Assembly: GCF_002112505.1 (NCBI RefSeq)
Contig: NZ_NEHW01000010.1
Location: 1-64,000, forward strand
DNA length: 64,000 bases
From: Pseudomonas sp. R28(2017)
GTDB lineage: Bacteria > Pseudomonadota > Gammaproteobacteria > Pseudomonadales > Pseudomonadaceae
Direction: 5' to 3'
Every line of letters starts with the position of its first letter. The stretch's first letter is position 1. The position numbers were made by a program, and so were the translations under genes. The notes beneath the pieces are model-generated. The model saw nothing but the letters and a program-made list of their open reading frames with translations, was not told where the DNA came from and did no database searches. Below, one piece after another: positions 43,453 to 51,715 of this stretch.

Positions 43453-43866
43453 ATGGAGCTGACCACCATGAAGACCCGCACTGCAAAACCCCTATCCACC
43501 CACGTGCGCGGGCTCAAGCTGGCCGCGCTGGCCCTCGGCAGTAGCCTGGTCCTGGCCGGCTGTGCGGGCAACCCGCCCACCGAGCAGTACGCCGTTACCC
43601 AGTCCGCCGTGAACTCCGCTGTCAGCGCGGGCGGCACCGAGTTCGCCGCCGTGGAAATGAAAGCGGCCCAGGACAAGTTCAAGCAGGCTGAAATTGCCAT
43701 GCACGACAAGAAGTATGACGAAGCCAAGCTGCTGGCCGAGCAGGCCGAATGGGATGCCCGCGTCGCCGAACGCAAGGCCCAGGCAGCCAAGGCCCAGAAG
43801 GCCGTGCAGGATGCCCGCCAGGGCGTTCAGGACGTACGTCAGGAAGGCATGCGCAGCGCTGAATGA
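43453..43866 (+). CDS. DUF4398 lipoprotein
   Basis: A 137-residue lipoprotein: basic N-terminus, hydrophobic stretch, lipobox LVLAGC with Cys37. The mature part is a long helix with coiled-coil character (MKAAQDKFKQAEIAM, then ERKAQAAKAQKAVQDAR). DUF4398 function is unknown. The ATG at 43453 has AGGAG at a seven-base spacing; the inner ATG at 43468 is possible. It precedes lptF by 50 bases and is expected in the same operon. Confidence 0.85.
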   Translation: MELTTMKTRTAKPLSTHVRGLKLAALALGSSLVLAGCAGNPPTEQYAVTQSAVNSAVSAGGTEFAAVEMKAAQDKFKQAEIAMHDKKYDEAKLLAEQAEWDARVAERKAQAAKAQKAVQDARQGVQDVRQEGMRSAE

Positions 43867-43916
43867 GCGCCGCCACGCCAACCCGAGCCTTCGCAACCGA
43901 TCAAAGGATGAACACT

Positions 43917-44708
43917 ATGCGCAACTACGTCATGATTCCCGCCCTGCTGGCCCTGAGCGTCGGCCTCGCTGCCTGCTCCCACGACCCGAACCCGAACCTG
44001 GAGTCGGCCCGCACCAATTTCTCGGCGCTGCAGAGCGACCCGCAGTCGAGCAAGGTTGCCGCGCTCGAGACCAAGGATGCCCAGGACTGGCTGAACAAGT
44101 CCGACAAGGCCTTCATGGAGCGTGAAGACAGCAAGAAAGTCGACCAGCTCGCCTACCTGACCAACCAGCGCATCGAAGTGGCCAAGCAGACCATCGCCCT
44201 GCGCACTGCCGAGAACGAGCTGAAGAATGCCTCGGCCCAGCGGGCCCAGGCCAAGCTCGATGCCCGCGACGCGCAGATCGCCAAGTTGCAGGACAGCCTC
44301 AACGCCAAGCAGACCGACCGCGGCACCTTGGTGACCTTCGGTGACGTGCTGTTCGACTTCAACAAGGCCAACCTCAAGAGCAACGCCTACCCGAACATCA
44401 CCAAGCTGGCCCAGTTCCTTCAGGAAAACCCGGAGCGCAAGGTGATCGTCGAGGGCTACACCGACAGCGTCGGTTCGGCCAACTACAACCAGGGCCTGTC
44501 CGAACGCCGCGCCGCCAGCGTGCGCATGGCGCTGGTGCGTGCAGGCGTGGACCCGGCGCGCATCGTCGCCCAGGGCTATGGCAAGGAATACCCGGTGGCA
44601 GACAACGCCAGCAACTCGGGCCGCGCGCAGAACCGTCGGGTGGAGGTGACCATCTCCAACGACAACCAGCCGGTGGCACCGCGTTCGGTGAGCCAGGTCA
44701 GCCAGTAA
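43917..44708 (+). CDS. lptF: LptF, OmpA-family outer-membrane lipoprotein
   Basis: A 263-residue lipoprotein with lipobox SVGLAAC (Cys20), a helical middle region and a C-terminal OmpA-like domain (about 145-250) with FDFNKANL, VEGYTDSVGSANYNQGLSERRA (in parts) and GRAQNRRVEV. It binds peptidoglycan and supports envelope stability; the P. aeruginosa homologue (LptF) is an AlgU-dependent lipotoxin. The ATG at 43917 is preferred because AAAGG lies at a proper spacing; 43908 is too close. Confidence 0.88.
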   Translation: MRNYVMIPALLALSVGLAACSHDPNPNLESARTNFSALQSDPQSSKVAALETKDAQDWLNKSDKAFMEREDSKKVDQLAYLTNQRIEVAKQTIALRTAENELKNASAQRAQAKLDARDAQIAKLQDSLNAKQTDRGTLVTFGDVLFDFNKANLKSNAYPNITKLAQFLQENPERKVIVEGYTDSVGSANYNQGLSERRAASVRMALVRAGVDPARIVAQGYGKEYPVADNASNSGRAQNRRVEVTISNDNQPVAPRSVSQVSQ

Positions 44709-44730
44709 GACCGGTTGGCTAAAACGACAA

Positions 44731-44757
44731 GCCCCGCGATCGATGCGGGGCTTTTCT
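44731..44757 (+). terminator. Intrinsic terminator after lptF
   Basis: GCCCCGC / GCGGGGC with a GATCGAT loop, followed by TTTTCTTT. It lies 22 bases past the lptF stop; a clear rho-independent terminator. Confidence 0.9.
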
Positions 44758-44760
44758 TTG

Positions 44761-44869
44761 CCTGTACCGGCCCTTTCGCGGGCAAGCCCGCTCCCACAGG
44801 TATATCGCAAGCCTGAGGGCAGCGCCGTACCTGTGGGAGCGGGCTTGCCCGCGAACAGGCCGGTACAGG
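44761..44869. repeat. REP inverted pair with outer 12-base arms
   Basis: Inverted 25-base REPs at 44775-44799 and 44831-44855 are enclosed by a perfect outer inverted repeat CCTGTACCGGCC (44761-44772) / GGCCGGTACAGG (44858-44869). It lies between convergent lptF and the 44887 gene. Confidence 0.9.
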
Positions 44870-44886
44870 CACCTACAAGGTTCGGG

Positions 44887-45213
44887 TCACTGCACCTGCT
44901 GCGGGGTCTCCTCGCCCATGCAGCGCACCGCGCGCTTGCGGCTGTCCACCAGCACGCCGGTCAGGCCCTTCTGCTCGGTATCGAACAGCACCAGCACGCC
45001 ATCCACGCACTGGGCCACCTGTGGCGCCGGGTCCAGCGAGACCTTGTAGTCTTCGCCGGGGATGGTCTTGAGCATGGTGAAGTCCTGCAGCAGCAGCGCA
45101 TCCTCAGGTTTGGCGAAATGCAGGTAGCCGTAGTACCAGAGGGCCCCCACCGTCACGATGATGCTGCCGACGCCGGTCAGGATCAGCGGGATGGCGTTGC
45201 GTTCTTCACTCAT
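44887..45213 (-). CDS. Small single-span membrane protein
   Basis: A 108-residue protein with one N-terminal membrane helix (IPLILTGVGSIIVTVGALWYYGYL) and a periplasmic domain containing Cys in VAQCVDG and VRCMGEE, which might pair. Its start overlaps the alpha/beta-hydrolase stop by four bases. Function unknown; coupled to the hydrolase gene. Confidence 0.75.
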   Translation of the reverse strand: MSEERNAIPLILTGVGSIIVTVGALWYYGYLHFAKPEDALLLQDFTMLKTIPGEDYKVSLDPAPQVAQCVDGVLVLFDTEQKGLTGVLVDSRKRAVRCMGEETPQQVQ

Positions 45214-46133
45214 TGCTCGTTCTTCTCGTCAGGGTAGTTGGGCACTTCGGCAAGCCGCCGCAGGCCGTTGAAATGGCTGGGGTCATCAAGGAAGCGCAGC
45301 ATCACCTGGCGCCACACCGGGTCGGCGAAGGTCTGCACGTGGCCACCTCGGGTCAGCTGCAGTACTCGTGGCGCCGGTGCCTGCTGGTACAGGCGGATGC
45401 CACTGTCCATCGGCACCAGGGCGTCGTCGATACTGTGGAAGAACAGCTTCGGCGGGCTGCTCAGTTGCCCAATCGAGCGAATCGCACTGTCGCCGTCCGG
45501 TACCAGCCAGGACAGCGGCACCTGCAGCGGCCAGGTCATCCACGAGGTGCTCAAGGCATAACGGCCGACCCCACGGTAACTGGCCGGCACGCCGTCGAAC
45601 ACCAGGGCACTGAACCGCTGGCGCTGCTCAGGGTGCTGCGCCAGGTAGTGGATCGCCATCGCCCCACCGAGGCTCTGCCCGAGCAGCACCAGGGGCTTGC
45701 CCTTGACCTCGGGGGCCTGGCCCAGCCACGCCATCGCCGCATCGATGTCCTGGTAGACCTCAGGCAAGCTCGGCGTGCCCTCGGACAGGCCATAGCCGCG
45801 GTAATCGACCATCAGCACCTGGTAGCCCTGCTCCGGCAACCAGTAACTGCCGCCCAGGTGGCCCGGCAGGTTGCCGCCATTGCCGTGCAGGTGCAGCACC
45901 GTGCCCTTGACCGCCACCCCCGCCTTGGCCGGCAGCCACCAACCATGCAGGCGCAGGCCATCGGCGGTGGTAAGGCTGATGTCGCGGTATTCCAGCTTGG
46001 CCCGCTCCGGGGTGAACGGCTGGCCGGGTTCGGGGTAGAACAACAGGCTGCTGCAACCGCCCAGCCCCAGCAACAGCAGGCCCAGGGCGAGCAGGCGGCA
46101 ACGCTCAGAGAATGTTCGCGTAGTCGGCTTCAA
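45210..46133 (-). CDS. Lipoprotein alpha/beta hydrolase
   Basis: A 307-residue protein with signal and lipobox LLGLGGC (Cys27). It has an alpha/beta-hydrolase fold: LHLHGNGGNLPGH (oxyanion region), VDYRGYGLSEG, the nucleophile elbow LLGQSLGGAMA and a C-terminal GGHVQTF with the likely catalytic His. Related to the YfhR/BEM46 group. Probably a membrane-anchored esterase or lipase with unknown substrate. It overlaps the end of the upstream QEGLA gene by 29 bases. Confidence 0.85.
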   Translation of the reverse strand: MKPTTRTFSERCRLLALGLLLLGLGGCSSLLFYPEPGQPFTPERAKLEYRDISLTTADGLRLHGWWLPAKAGVAVKGTVLHLHGNGGNLPGHLGGSYWLPEQGYQVLMVDYRGYGLSEGTPSLPEVYQDIDAAMAWLGQAPEVKGKPLVLLGQSLGGAMAIHYLAQHPEQRQRFSALVFDGVPASYRGVGRYALSTSWMTWPLQVPLSWLVPDGDSAIRSIGQLSSPPKLFFHSIDDALVPMDSGIRLYQQAPAPRVLQLTRGGHVQTFADPVWRQVMLRFLDDPSHFNGLRRLAEVPNYPDEKNEQ

Positions 46134-47382
46134 TGCGATCCAGGCTCAGGTGGTTGAGGAAGTTGGAGAAGCACATCCAGGCCGACAGTGCATTGAGGTC
46201 GCGGAACTGCTCCGGCAGGTACTTGGGTGGCTCCACCAGCCCCTCCTCGACCAGTTGGCGCAGGGTGCGCATGTCTTCCAGGGTGGTCTTGCCGCAGAAC
46301 AACAGCGGAATCTGTTCGAGCTTGCCCTTCTTCACGGCCAACTGAATGTAGTTGTAAACCATGATGAAGCCCTTGAGGTAGGACAAGTCCTTGGTGAATG
46401 GCAGGCCATTGGGCACCGAGCCGCGGAACACCCGGCTGGCGTTGCTGTAGCTCTGCGCCATCTCGAAGCCCTGCTCGCGGAAGAAGTCGAACACCTGCAG
46501 GAAATCGGCGCCCTCCTCGACCATGTGGATGGCACGGGTACGGTTGGTCAGCTTGCGCAGCCGGCTGGGGTAGGAGGCGAAGGCGATCACCTCCATGAGG
46601 ATCGCCAGGCCTTCCTGGGTCACCGTCGACGAGGGCGGGCCCTTGGCCAGGAAGGTGCAGATCGGCTGGTTCAGGCCGTTGAGGGTGGTGCCCACGTGCA
46701 CCAGCCCTTCATGTACCTCCAGCGCGCGTACGTCGCGGTTGTTGAACATGGCATCGGCGCGCACCTTGATGTAGTCGGCACCGGCTGCGGCATCGGCGAC
46801 GATACCGTCCGACTCGAACACCCGGATGGTTTCCTCGGCCTCGCCGAACACCTTGTTCAGGCGACGCTGGAGGATGTCCACGGCCTCCTTGGCGGTCAGG
46901 TTCTTCGGCTCGTCCTTGAGGTCGCCACGGCCGTCGATGTTGTTCAGGTAGTCCGAGAGCATCAGCCCCAGGTCGGCCAGGGTCGGGTCCCCGGCGTGGA
47001 AGGCGTCGGAGGCCGCGCCGTACAGCTCCTGGGAGATCAACCCGAAGTCTTCGGTACCGCGGGCCTCGAGCATGCGCACGACCATGCGGTACTCGCGGCA
47101 CATGCGTTTCATGATCTGCCCGACCGGGTTGAACTGGCCGAGCTGGCGAATGATGTCACGCTCGATGGCCTGGAACTCGGCCTTCACCGCGCTGGAGTCG
47201 AACGAAAGCGGGCGGGCCAGGTAATACGCGCGGTCAACGGCGGGCGGCTCCTTGCCCTTGGCCTTGAGGAAGCCCTGGCGAATGTTGTCGTCCCATTTCA
47301 CCGCGTCCAGGACCCGGATCGGGGTCTGCGCCGCGACGATGCGGTCGGACAGGGCGCGGATGGTTTGCTGGTATTCGTCCAC
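46105..47382 (-). CDS. QEGLA-motif (DUF1704) protein, probable zinc metallopeptidase
   Basis: A 425-residue cytoplasmic-looking protein of the family called 'flavohemoglobin expression-modulating QEGLA motif protein'. It has HEGLVH at residues 224-229 (HExxxH) and QEGLA with Glu257. The DUF1704 group includes the eukaryotic tyrosine carboxypeptidase MATCAP, where an HExxxH plus a downstream Glu bind zinc, so a peptidase function is a reasonable inference. The GTG at 47382 has AAAGGAGT eight bases upstream and is well supported. Any effect on flavohemoglobin is known only as the family name. Confidence 0.85.
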   Translation of the reverse strand: MDEYQQTIRALSDRIVAAQTPIRVLDAVKWDDNIRQGFLKAKGKEPPAVDRAYYLARPLSFDSSAVKAEFQAIERDIIRQLGQFNPVGQIMKRMCREYRMVVRMLEARGTEDFGLISQELYGAASDAFHAGDPTLADLGLMLSDYLNNIDGRGDLKDEPKNLTAKEAVDILQRRLNKVFGEAEETIRVFESDGIVADAAAGADYIKVRADAMFNNRDVRALEVHEGLVHVGTTLNGLNQPICTFLAKGPPSSTVTQEGLAILMEVIAFASYPSRLRKLTNRTRAIHMVEEGADFLQVFDFFREQGFEMAQSYSNASRVFRGSVPNGLPFTKDLSYLKGFIMVYNYIQLAVKKGKLEQIPLLFCGKTTLEDMRTLRQLVEEGLVEPPKYLPEQFRDLNALSAWMCFSNFLNHLSLDRIEADYANIL

Positions 47383-47408
47383 CGGGGACTCCTTTCTAGA
47401 ACAAGATA

Positions 47409-47518
47409 CCTGTGCCGGCCCCTTCGCGGGCACGCCCGCTCCCACAGGTATTGCACCAAGCTTGAAACCAGCGTGGTCCCTGTGGGAGCGGGCATGCCCG
47501 CGAACATACCGGCACAGG
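47409..47518. repeat. REP inverted pair with loop variants
   Basis: REPs at 47423-47447 and 47480-47504 are flanked by outer arms CCTGTGCCGG (47409-47418) / CCGGCACAGG (47509-47518). The REP loops differ from the usual: GCGGGC-AC-GCCCGC on the left and GCGGGC-AT-GCCCGC on the right. Unlike the others it lies between two genes on the same strand (47523 and 46105). Confidence 0.88.
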
Positions 47519-47522
47519 TGAT

Positions 47523-48071
47523 TTACTTGCCGGAGCGCTGGAAGCGCGCCACTTCGACGAACAGGTCGGAGTTGGCCGGGTCATCCAGATAGGCCAGCAC
47601 CCGCGTCGATGGGCTGTCGATCAGCACACCTTCGCCGTTCTCTTCCGGCACCTGGGTCGTGCGCCCGGTCAGTTCCTTGTGCTCGACCGCCTGCTGCACC
47701 TGTTCGATGTCGAGGTTGTAGACCACCAGTTCCTTGCCATCGATGATGTCGAAACCGCCGATCAGGAAGTTGCCGCCCAGGCGCTTGGGCACGCCAGCCG
47801 ACAGGTACCAGCGGTTGCCATGGCGCGAGACGGTGAAGGTGTATTCCTCGGGCGCCTTGCCCTTGGCCGTGGCCACAGCCTTGTAGGCATCGCCGCCGCT
47901 GCGGCTGATGGTCAGCTTCAGCGGCTCGCCCCAGGCGTCCTTGCTGCTCCACTTGCCGAGCAAGGCCTTGGGCGCCGCCTGGTTGCTCGGCAGCGGCTCA
48001 TGAAAGGTCACCAGACAACCGCCCAGCAGCAGGAATGACAACGTCAACAACACCACACGCCAGGCTTTCAT
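47523..48071 (-). CDS. Conserved Pseudomonas lipoprotein
   Basis: A 182-residue lipoprotein with lipobox FLLLGGC (Cys19). The mature protein is mostly beta (LKLTISRSGGDAYKAV, YTFTVSRHGNRWYLSAG), suggesting a small beta-barrel or lipocalin-like domain. Function unknown. It lies 29 bases after the TetR gene and may share its transcript. Confidence 0.72.
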   Translation of the reverse strand: MKAWRVVLLTLSFLLLGGCLVTFHEPLPSNQAAPKALLGKWSSKDAWGEPLKLTISRSGGDAYKAVATAKGKAPEEYTFTVSRHGNRWYLSAGVPKRLGGNFLIGGFDIIDGKELVVYNLDIEQVQQAVEHKELTGRTTQVPEENGEGVLIDSPSTRVLAYLDDPANSDLFVEVARFQRSGK

Positions 48072-48100
48072 CAGGTTCTCCTTGAAAGTTCGGTCTCAGC

Positions 48101-48817
48101 TCAAGCCGATGCCAGCACCAGGTGCAGGTAACGGGTAAGCATAGCGAGCATCTGCCCATCGGCTTGCGCATCGGCATCCTTGAGCAGGCCCTGATATTCC
48201 ATCTGCTCGATAATCGCCGTCAACATTTGGGCGTCCTGTTCCGGTTGCTGCGAGCCAACCACCTGCAGCAGCTGGCGGGCGCCGTGCAGCAGAATCTGCT
48301 CGTGGGCGCACACCAGTTCGGCCAGGCGCGGGCACAGCAGCGCCTCCTGGCGGAAGGCCTGTTCGGCCATCATGAAATCGCGGCGGTTGAGCAACTGGCG
48401 CTGGACGTAGTCGACGGTCATGCGGGCGATTTCGTCGGCCAGCCGTGCCCGCGACTGCACGCTGCCATCACCCTGGGCGAGCAGCTGGCGCAGGACCACC
48501 TCGGTGTTGGCCCAAAGCTTGGCCATGTAGTCGGCGCTGCGCTCGACGTACTGGGCGAAGGTATCGGTGAGCAGGTCCTCGATGTCCTTGAAGTAGTAGG
48601 TGGTGGCCGACAGCGGCACACCCGCCTCGGCGGCCACGGCGCGGTGGCGCACGCCACGCACGCCATCGCGCACGACGATGCGCATGGCAGCGTCGAGGAT
48701 CAGCTGGCGGCGCTGTTCGCTGCCTTGACGGGCGGTCTTGCGACCCTGGTACTGCACGCTTTCGGCGACGGCGGTGGCGATGCCGGCGGCGCCTTGTTGG
48801 GCCATTGCGGGTGTCAC
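48101..48817 (-). CDS. TetR-family regulator
   Basis: A 238-residue regulator with an N-terminal helix-turn-helix (about 33-80: RRQLILDAAMRIVVRDGVRG and VAAEAGVPLSATTYYF) and a helical C-terminal domain. The GTG at 48817 follows GAGG by eight bases; the ATG at 48805 is an alternative. A small palindrome CTGTACCG..CGGTACAG (48846-48873) lies upstream. It may control itself and the lipoprotein gene. Confidence 0.82.
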   Translation of the reverse strand: MTPAMAQQGAAGIATAVAESVQYQGRKTARQGSEQRRQLILDAAMRIVVRDGVRGVRHRAVAAEAGVPLSATTYYFKDIEDLLTDTFAQYVERSADYMAKLWANTEVVLRQLLAQGDGSVQSRARLADEIARMTVDYVQRQLLNRRDFMMAEQAFRQEALLCPRLAELVCAHEQILLHGARQLLQVVGSQQPEQDAQMLTAIIEQMEYQGLLKDADAQADGQMLAMLTRYLHLVLASA

Positions 48818-48845
48818 AGTGGTTACCTCATGGACAGTGGTCGAC

Positions 48846-48873
48846 CTGTACCGCCGCGAAGAGGCCGGTACAG
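48846..48873. repeat. Palindrome upstream of the TetR gene (possible REP remnant or operator)
   Basis: CTGTACCG (48846-48853) and CGGTACAG (48866-48873) form an eight-base inverted repeat. The arms and the inner CCGCGAAGAGGC match the outer arms and edges of nearby REP mosaics, so it may be a REP remnant. It also sits where a TetR operator would be expected. Confidence 0.45.
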
Positions 48874-48898
48874 CCAATACAAGTGTACAGGCAAGAAA

Positions 48899-48920
48899 AA
48901 GCCGCCCCGAAAGGCGGCTT
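48899..48920 (-). terminator. Intrinsic terminator after lysS
   Basis: On the minus strand AAGCCGCC pairs with GGCGGCTT around TTTCGG, followed by TTTCTTG with a U-rich run. It lies 12 bases past the lysS stop, between lysS and the TetR gene. Confidence 0.8.
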
Positions 48921-48931
48921 GTTCAGATCAG

Positions 48932-50434
48932 TCAGGCCTGTGGGCGCATGTGCGGGAACAGGATCACGTCACGGATCGACGGCGAGTTGGTCAGCAGCAT
49001 CACCAGGCGGTCGATGCCGATACCTTCACCGGCGGTCGGCGGCATGCCGTACTCCAGCGCCCGCACGAAGTCGGCGTCGTAGTGCATGGCTTCGTCGTCA
49101 CCCGCGTCCTTCTCGGCCACCTGGGCCAGGAAGCGCTCGGCCTGGTCTTCGGCATCGTTGAGCTCGGAGTAGGCGTTGGCGATCTCGCGGCCACCGATGA
49201 ACAGCTCGAAGCGGTCGGTCACGGCCGGGTTGTCGTCGTTGCGACGGGCCAGCGGCGAGACTTCGAACGGGTACTCGGTGATGAAGTGCGGCTGCTCCAG
49301 CTTGTGCTCGACCAGCTCTTCGAAAATCATCACCTGCAGCTTGCCCAGGCCTTCGTGGCCCAGCACCTTGGCGCCGGCTTTCTTGGCAATGGCACGGGCC
49401 TTGTCGACGTCCTGCAGGTCGGCGGCAGTCAGCTCAGGGTTGTACTTGAGGATCGAGTCGAACACCGACAGGCGCACAAACGGCTCGCCGAAGTGGAACA
49501 CCTTGTCGCCGTATGGCACGTCGGTGGTGCCCAGCACCAGCTGCGCCAGCTCGCGGAACAGTTCCTCGGTGAGGTCCATGTTGTCGCGGTAGTCGGCGTA
49601 GGCCTGGTAGAACTCGAGCATGGTGAATTCTGGGTTGTGACGAGTCGAAACGCCTTCGTTACGGAAGTTGCGGTTGATCTCGAACACTTTTTCAAAACCA
49701 CCGACCACCAGGCGCTTGAGGTACAGCTCCGGCGCGATACGCAGGAACATGGCCATGTCCAGGGCATTGTGGTGGGTTTCGAACGGCTTGGCCGCGGCGC
49801 CGCCCGGGATGGTCTGCAGCATCGGCGTCTCGACTTCGAGGAAGTCGCGCTCGATGAGGAACTTGCGGATGTGCGAGATCACCTGCGAACGCACACGGAA
49901 GGTGTGGCGGGTTTCTTCGTTGACCATCAGGTCGACGTAGCGCTGGCGGTAGCGCTGCTCGGTGTCGGTCAGGCCGTGGTGCTTGTCTGGCAGCGGGCGC
50001 AGCGACTTGGTCAGCAGGCGCACGTTGGTCATCTCGACGTACAGGTCGCCCTTGCCGGAGCGGGCCAGGGTGCCTTCGGCGCTGATGATGTCGCCCAGGT
50101 CCCAGGTCTTGACCGCAGCCAGGGTCTCTTCCGGCAGGGTCTTGCGGTTGACGTAGACCTGGATACGGCCAGTCATGTCCTGGATGACCATGAACGAGCC
50201 ACGGTTGAGCATGATGCGGCCGGCAACCTTGACCGGGATCGCGGCTGCTTCCAGCTCTTCCTTGGTCTTGTCCGCGTACTGTTTCTGCAGGTCGTTGCAG
50301 TAGCTGTCGCGACGGAAGTCGTTGGGGAAGGCATTGCCCTTGGCACGCTCGGCGGCAAGTTTTTCCTTGCGCAGGGCGATCAGGGCGTTTTCTTCCTGTT
50401 GCAGGTCTTGCGATTCGGTCTTGAGGTCGCTCAT
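48932..50434 (-). CDS. lysS: Lysyl-tRNA synthetase (class II)
   Basis: A 500-residue class IIb synthetase. The N-terminal OB-fold anticodon domain includes VAGRIMLNRGSFMVIQD, followed by a catalytic domain with RSQVISHIRKFLIERDFLEVETPML (motif 1 region, in parts), FRNEGVSTRHNPEFTMLE (motif 2) and the C-terminal GIGIDRLVMLL (motif 3). Charges tRNA-Lys. It follows prfB by 93 bases, an order also found in E. coli. Confidence 0.97.
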   Translation of the reverse strand: MSDLKTESQDLQQEENALIALRKEKLAAERAKGNAFPNDFRRDSYCNDLQKQYADKTKEELEAAAIPVKVAGRIMLNRGSFMVIQDMTGRIQVYVNRKTLPEETLAAVKTWDLGDIISAEGTLARSGKGDLYVEMTNVRLLTKSLRPLPDKHHGLTDTEQRYRQRYVDLMVNEETRHTFRVRSQVISHIRKFLIERDFLEVETPMLQTIPGGAAAKPFETHHNALDMAMFLRIAPELYLKRLVVGGFEKVFEINRNFRNEGVSTRHNPEFTMLEFYQAYADYRDNMDLTEELFRELAQLVLGTTDVPYGDKVFHFGEPFVRLSVFDSILKYNPELTAADLQDVDKARAIAKKAGAKVLGHEGLGKLQVMIFEELVEHKLEQPHFITEYPFEVSPLARRNDDNPAVTDRFELFIGGREIANAYSELNDAEDQAERFLAQVAEKDAGDDEAMHYDADFVRALEYGMPPTAGEGIGIDRLVMLLTNSPSIRDVILFPHMRPQA

Positions 50435-50527
50435 GTCGTCATTCTTTCCATCAGGTATTCGTTGCCCTTTTCGGGCAGGGCACGCGCCACCGGCAGCTGG
50501 CCAGGTAGCGCGGCAGTGGTGTACGGC

Positions 50528-51623
50528 TTACAGGCCCTGCTTGAGGCTCGCTTCCAGGTACTGGTCGAGGTCGCCGTCCAGGACCTTCTGGCAGTCGCTG
50601 CGCTCGACGCCGGTGCGCAGGTCCTTGATGCGCGAGTCATCCAGCACGTAGGAACGGATCTGGTGGCCCCAGCCGATGTCCGACTTGCTGTCTTCCAGTG
50701 CCTGCGAGGCGGCGTTGCGCTTCTGCATTTCCAGCTCGTACAACTTGGCCCGCAGCATTTTCATGGCGGTGTCCTTGTTGGCGTGCTGGGAACGTTCGTT
50801 CTGGCAGGCCACCACGGTGTTGGTCGGCACGTGGGTGATACGCACCGCCGAGTCGGTGGTGTTGACGTGCTGACCACCGGCACCAGAGGAGCGGTAGGTG
50901 TCGATGCGCAGGTCGGACGGGTTGATCTCGATCTCGACCTTGTCGTCGATCTCGGGGGACACGAACACCGCCGAGAACGAGGTGTGGCGACGCGCGCCGG
51001 AGTCGAACGGGCTTTTGCGCACCAGGCGGTGCACGCCGATCTCGGTGCGCAGCCAGCCGAAGGCGTACTCGCCCTTGATGTGCACGGTGGCGCCCTTGAT
51101 GCCGGCGACTTCACCTTCGGACAGTTCGATGATGGTGGCGTCGAAACCACGCTTGTCGGCCCAACGCAGGTACATGCGCAGCAGGATGTTGGCCCAGTCC
51201 TGCGCCTCGGTGCCGCCGGAGCCGGCCTGGATGTCCAGGTAGGCGTTGTTCATGTCCATCTCGCCGCTGAACATGCGACGGAACTCAAGCTGGGCCAGGG
51301 ATTCTTCCAGGGCCTGCAGCTCGGTCTCGACGTCGCTGACGGCGCCTTCATCACCTTCCTCGACAGCCATGTCGAGCAGGTCCTTGCAGTCGGCCAGGCC
51401 GTTGGCCATCTTGTCCAGGGTCTCGACGACCTGGGCCAGCATGGCACGCTCGCGGCCCAGGGCCTGGGCGTACTCGGGCTTGTTCCAGACGGCAGCGTCT
51501 TCCAGCTCGCGGTTGACTTCGATCAGGCGGTCATGCTTGTGATCGTAGTCAAAGATACCCCCGAATGGACAGGGAACGCTCGGTGAGGTCCTTGATGGTG
51601 TTCAGAATCGGTTGGATTTCCAT
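50528..51623 (-). CDS. prfB: Peptide chain release factor 2 (programmed +1 frameshift)
   Basis: RF2 ends translation at UGA and UAA. The first 24 codons (51623-51552) encode MEIQPILNTIKDLTERSLSI plus RGYL and reach an in-frame UGA at 51551-51549. The remaining gene is read after a +1 shift (from 51550), skipping one base, to give a 364-residue protein. The anticodon-like SPF tripeptide (in RKSPFDSG) and the catalytic GGQ (GAGGQHVNTTDSA) are both present. The gene is intact with the normal regulatory frameshift, not a pseudogene. Confidence 0.95.
51549..51563 (-). promoter_or_regulatory. prfB frameshift signal
   Basis: On the minus strand the sequence reads GGGGGTATCTTTGAC: an SD-like GGGGG, spacing of three, the slippery CTT, then the UGA stop and C. 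This is the standard RF2 autoregulatory site: low RF2 slows termination at UGA and favours the +1 shift. Confidence 0.93.
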
Positions 51624-51715
51624 GGGCGGGCTGCTCTCGTGCGAATTCGGTGAAAAGCCCGCGAGTATAACCGATCCAGGGAACTGCGGCAGCCCGTTGG
51701 GCAGCCGCATCAGCC

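Noticed and set aside
50528..51442. prfB read as a truncated gene starting at an inner ATG, or as a pseudogene
   Set aside because: The upstream 24 codons and the CTT-TGA-C shift site show the normal programmed frameshift of RF2.
48122..51586. A 1154-codon plus-strand open frame across the TetR gene, lysS and prfB
   Set aside because: Spans three conserved minus-strand genes and their intergenic regions; the long open frame is a GC-skew artefact.
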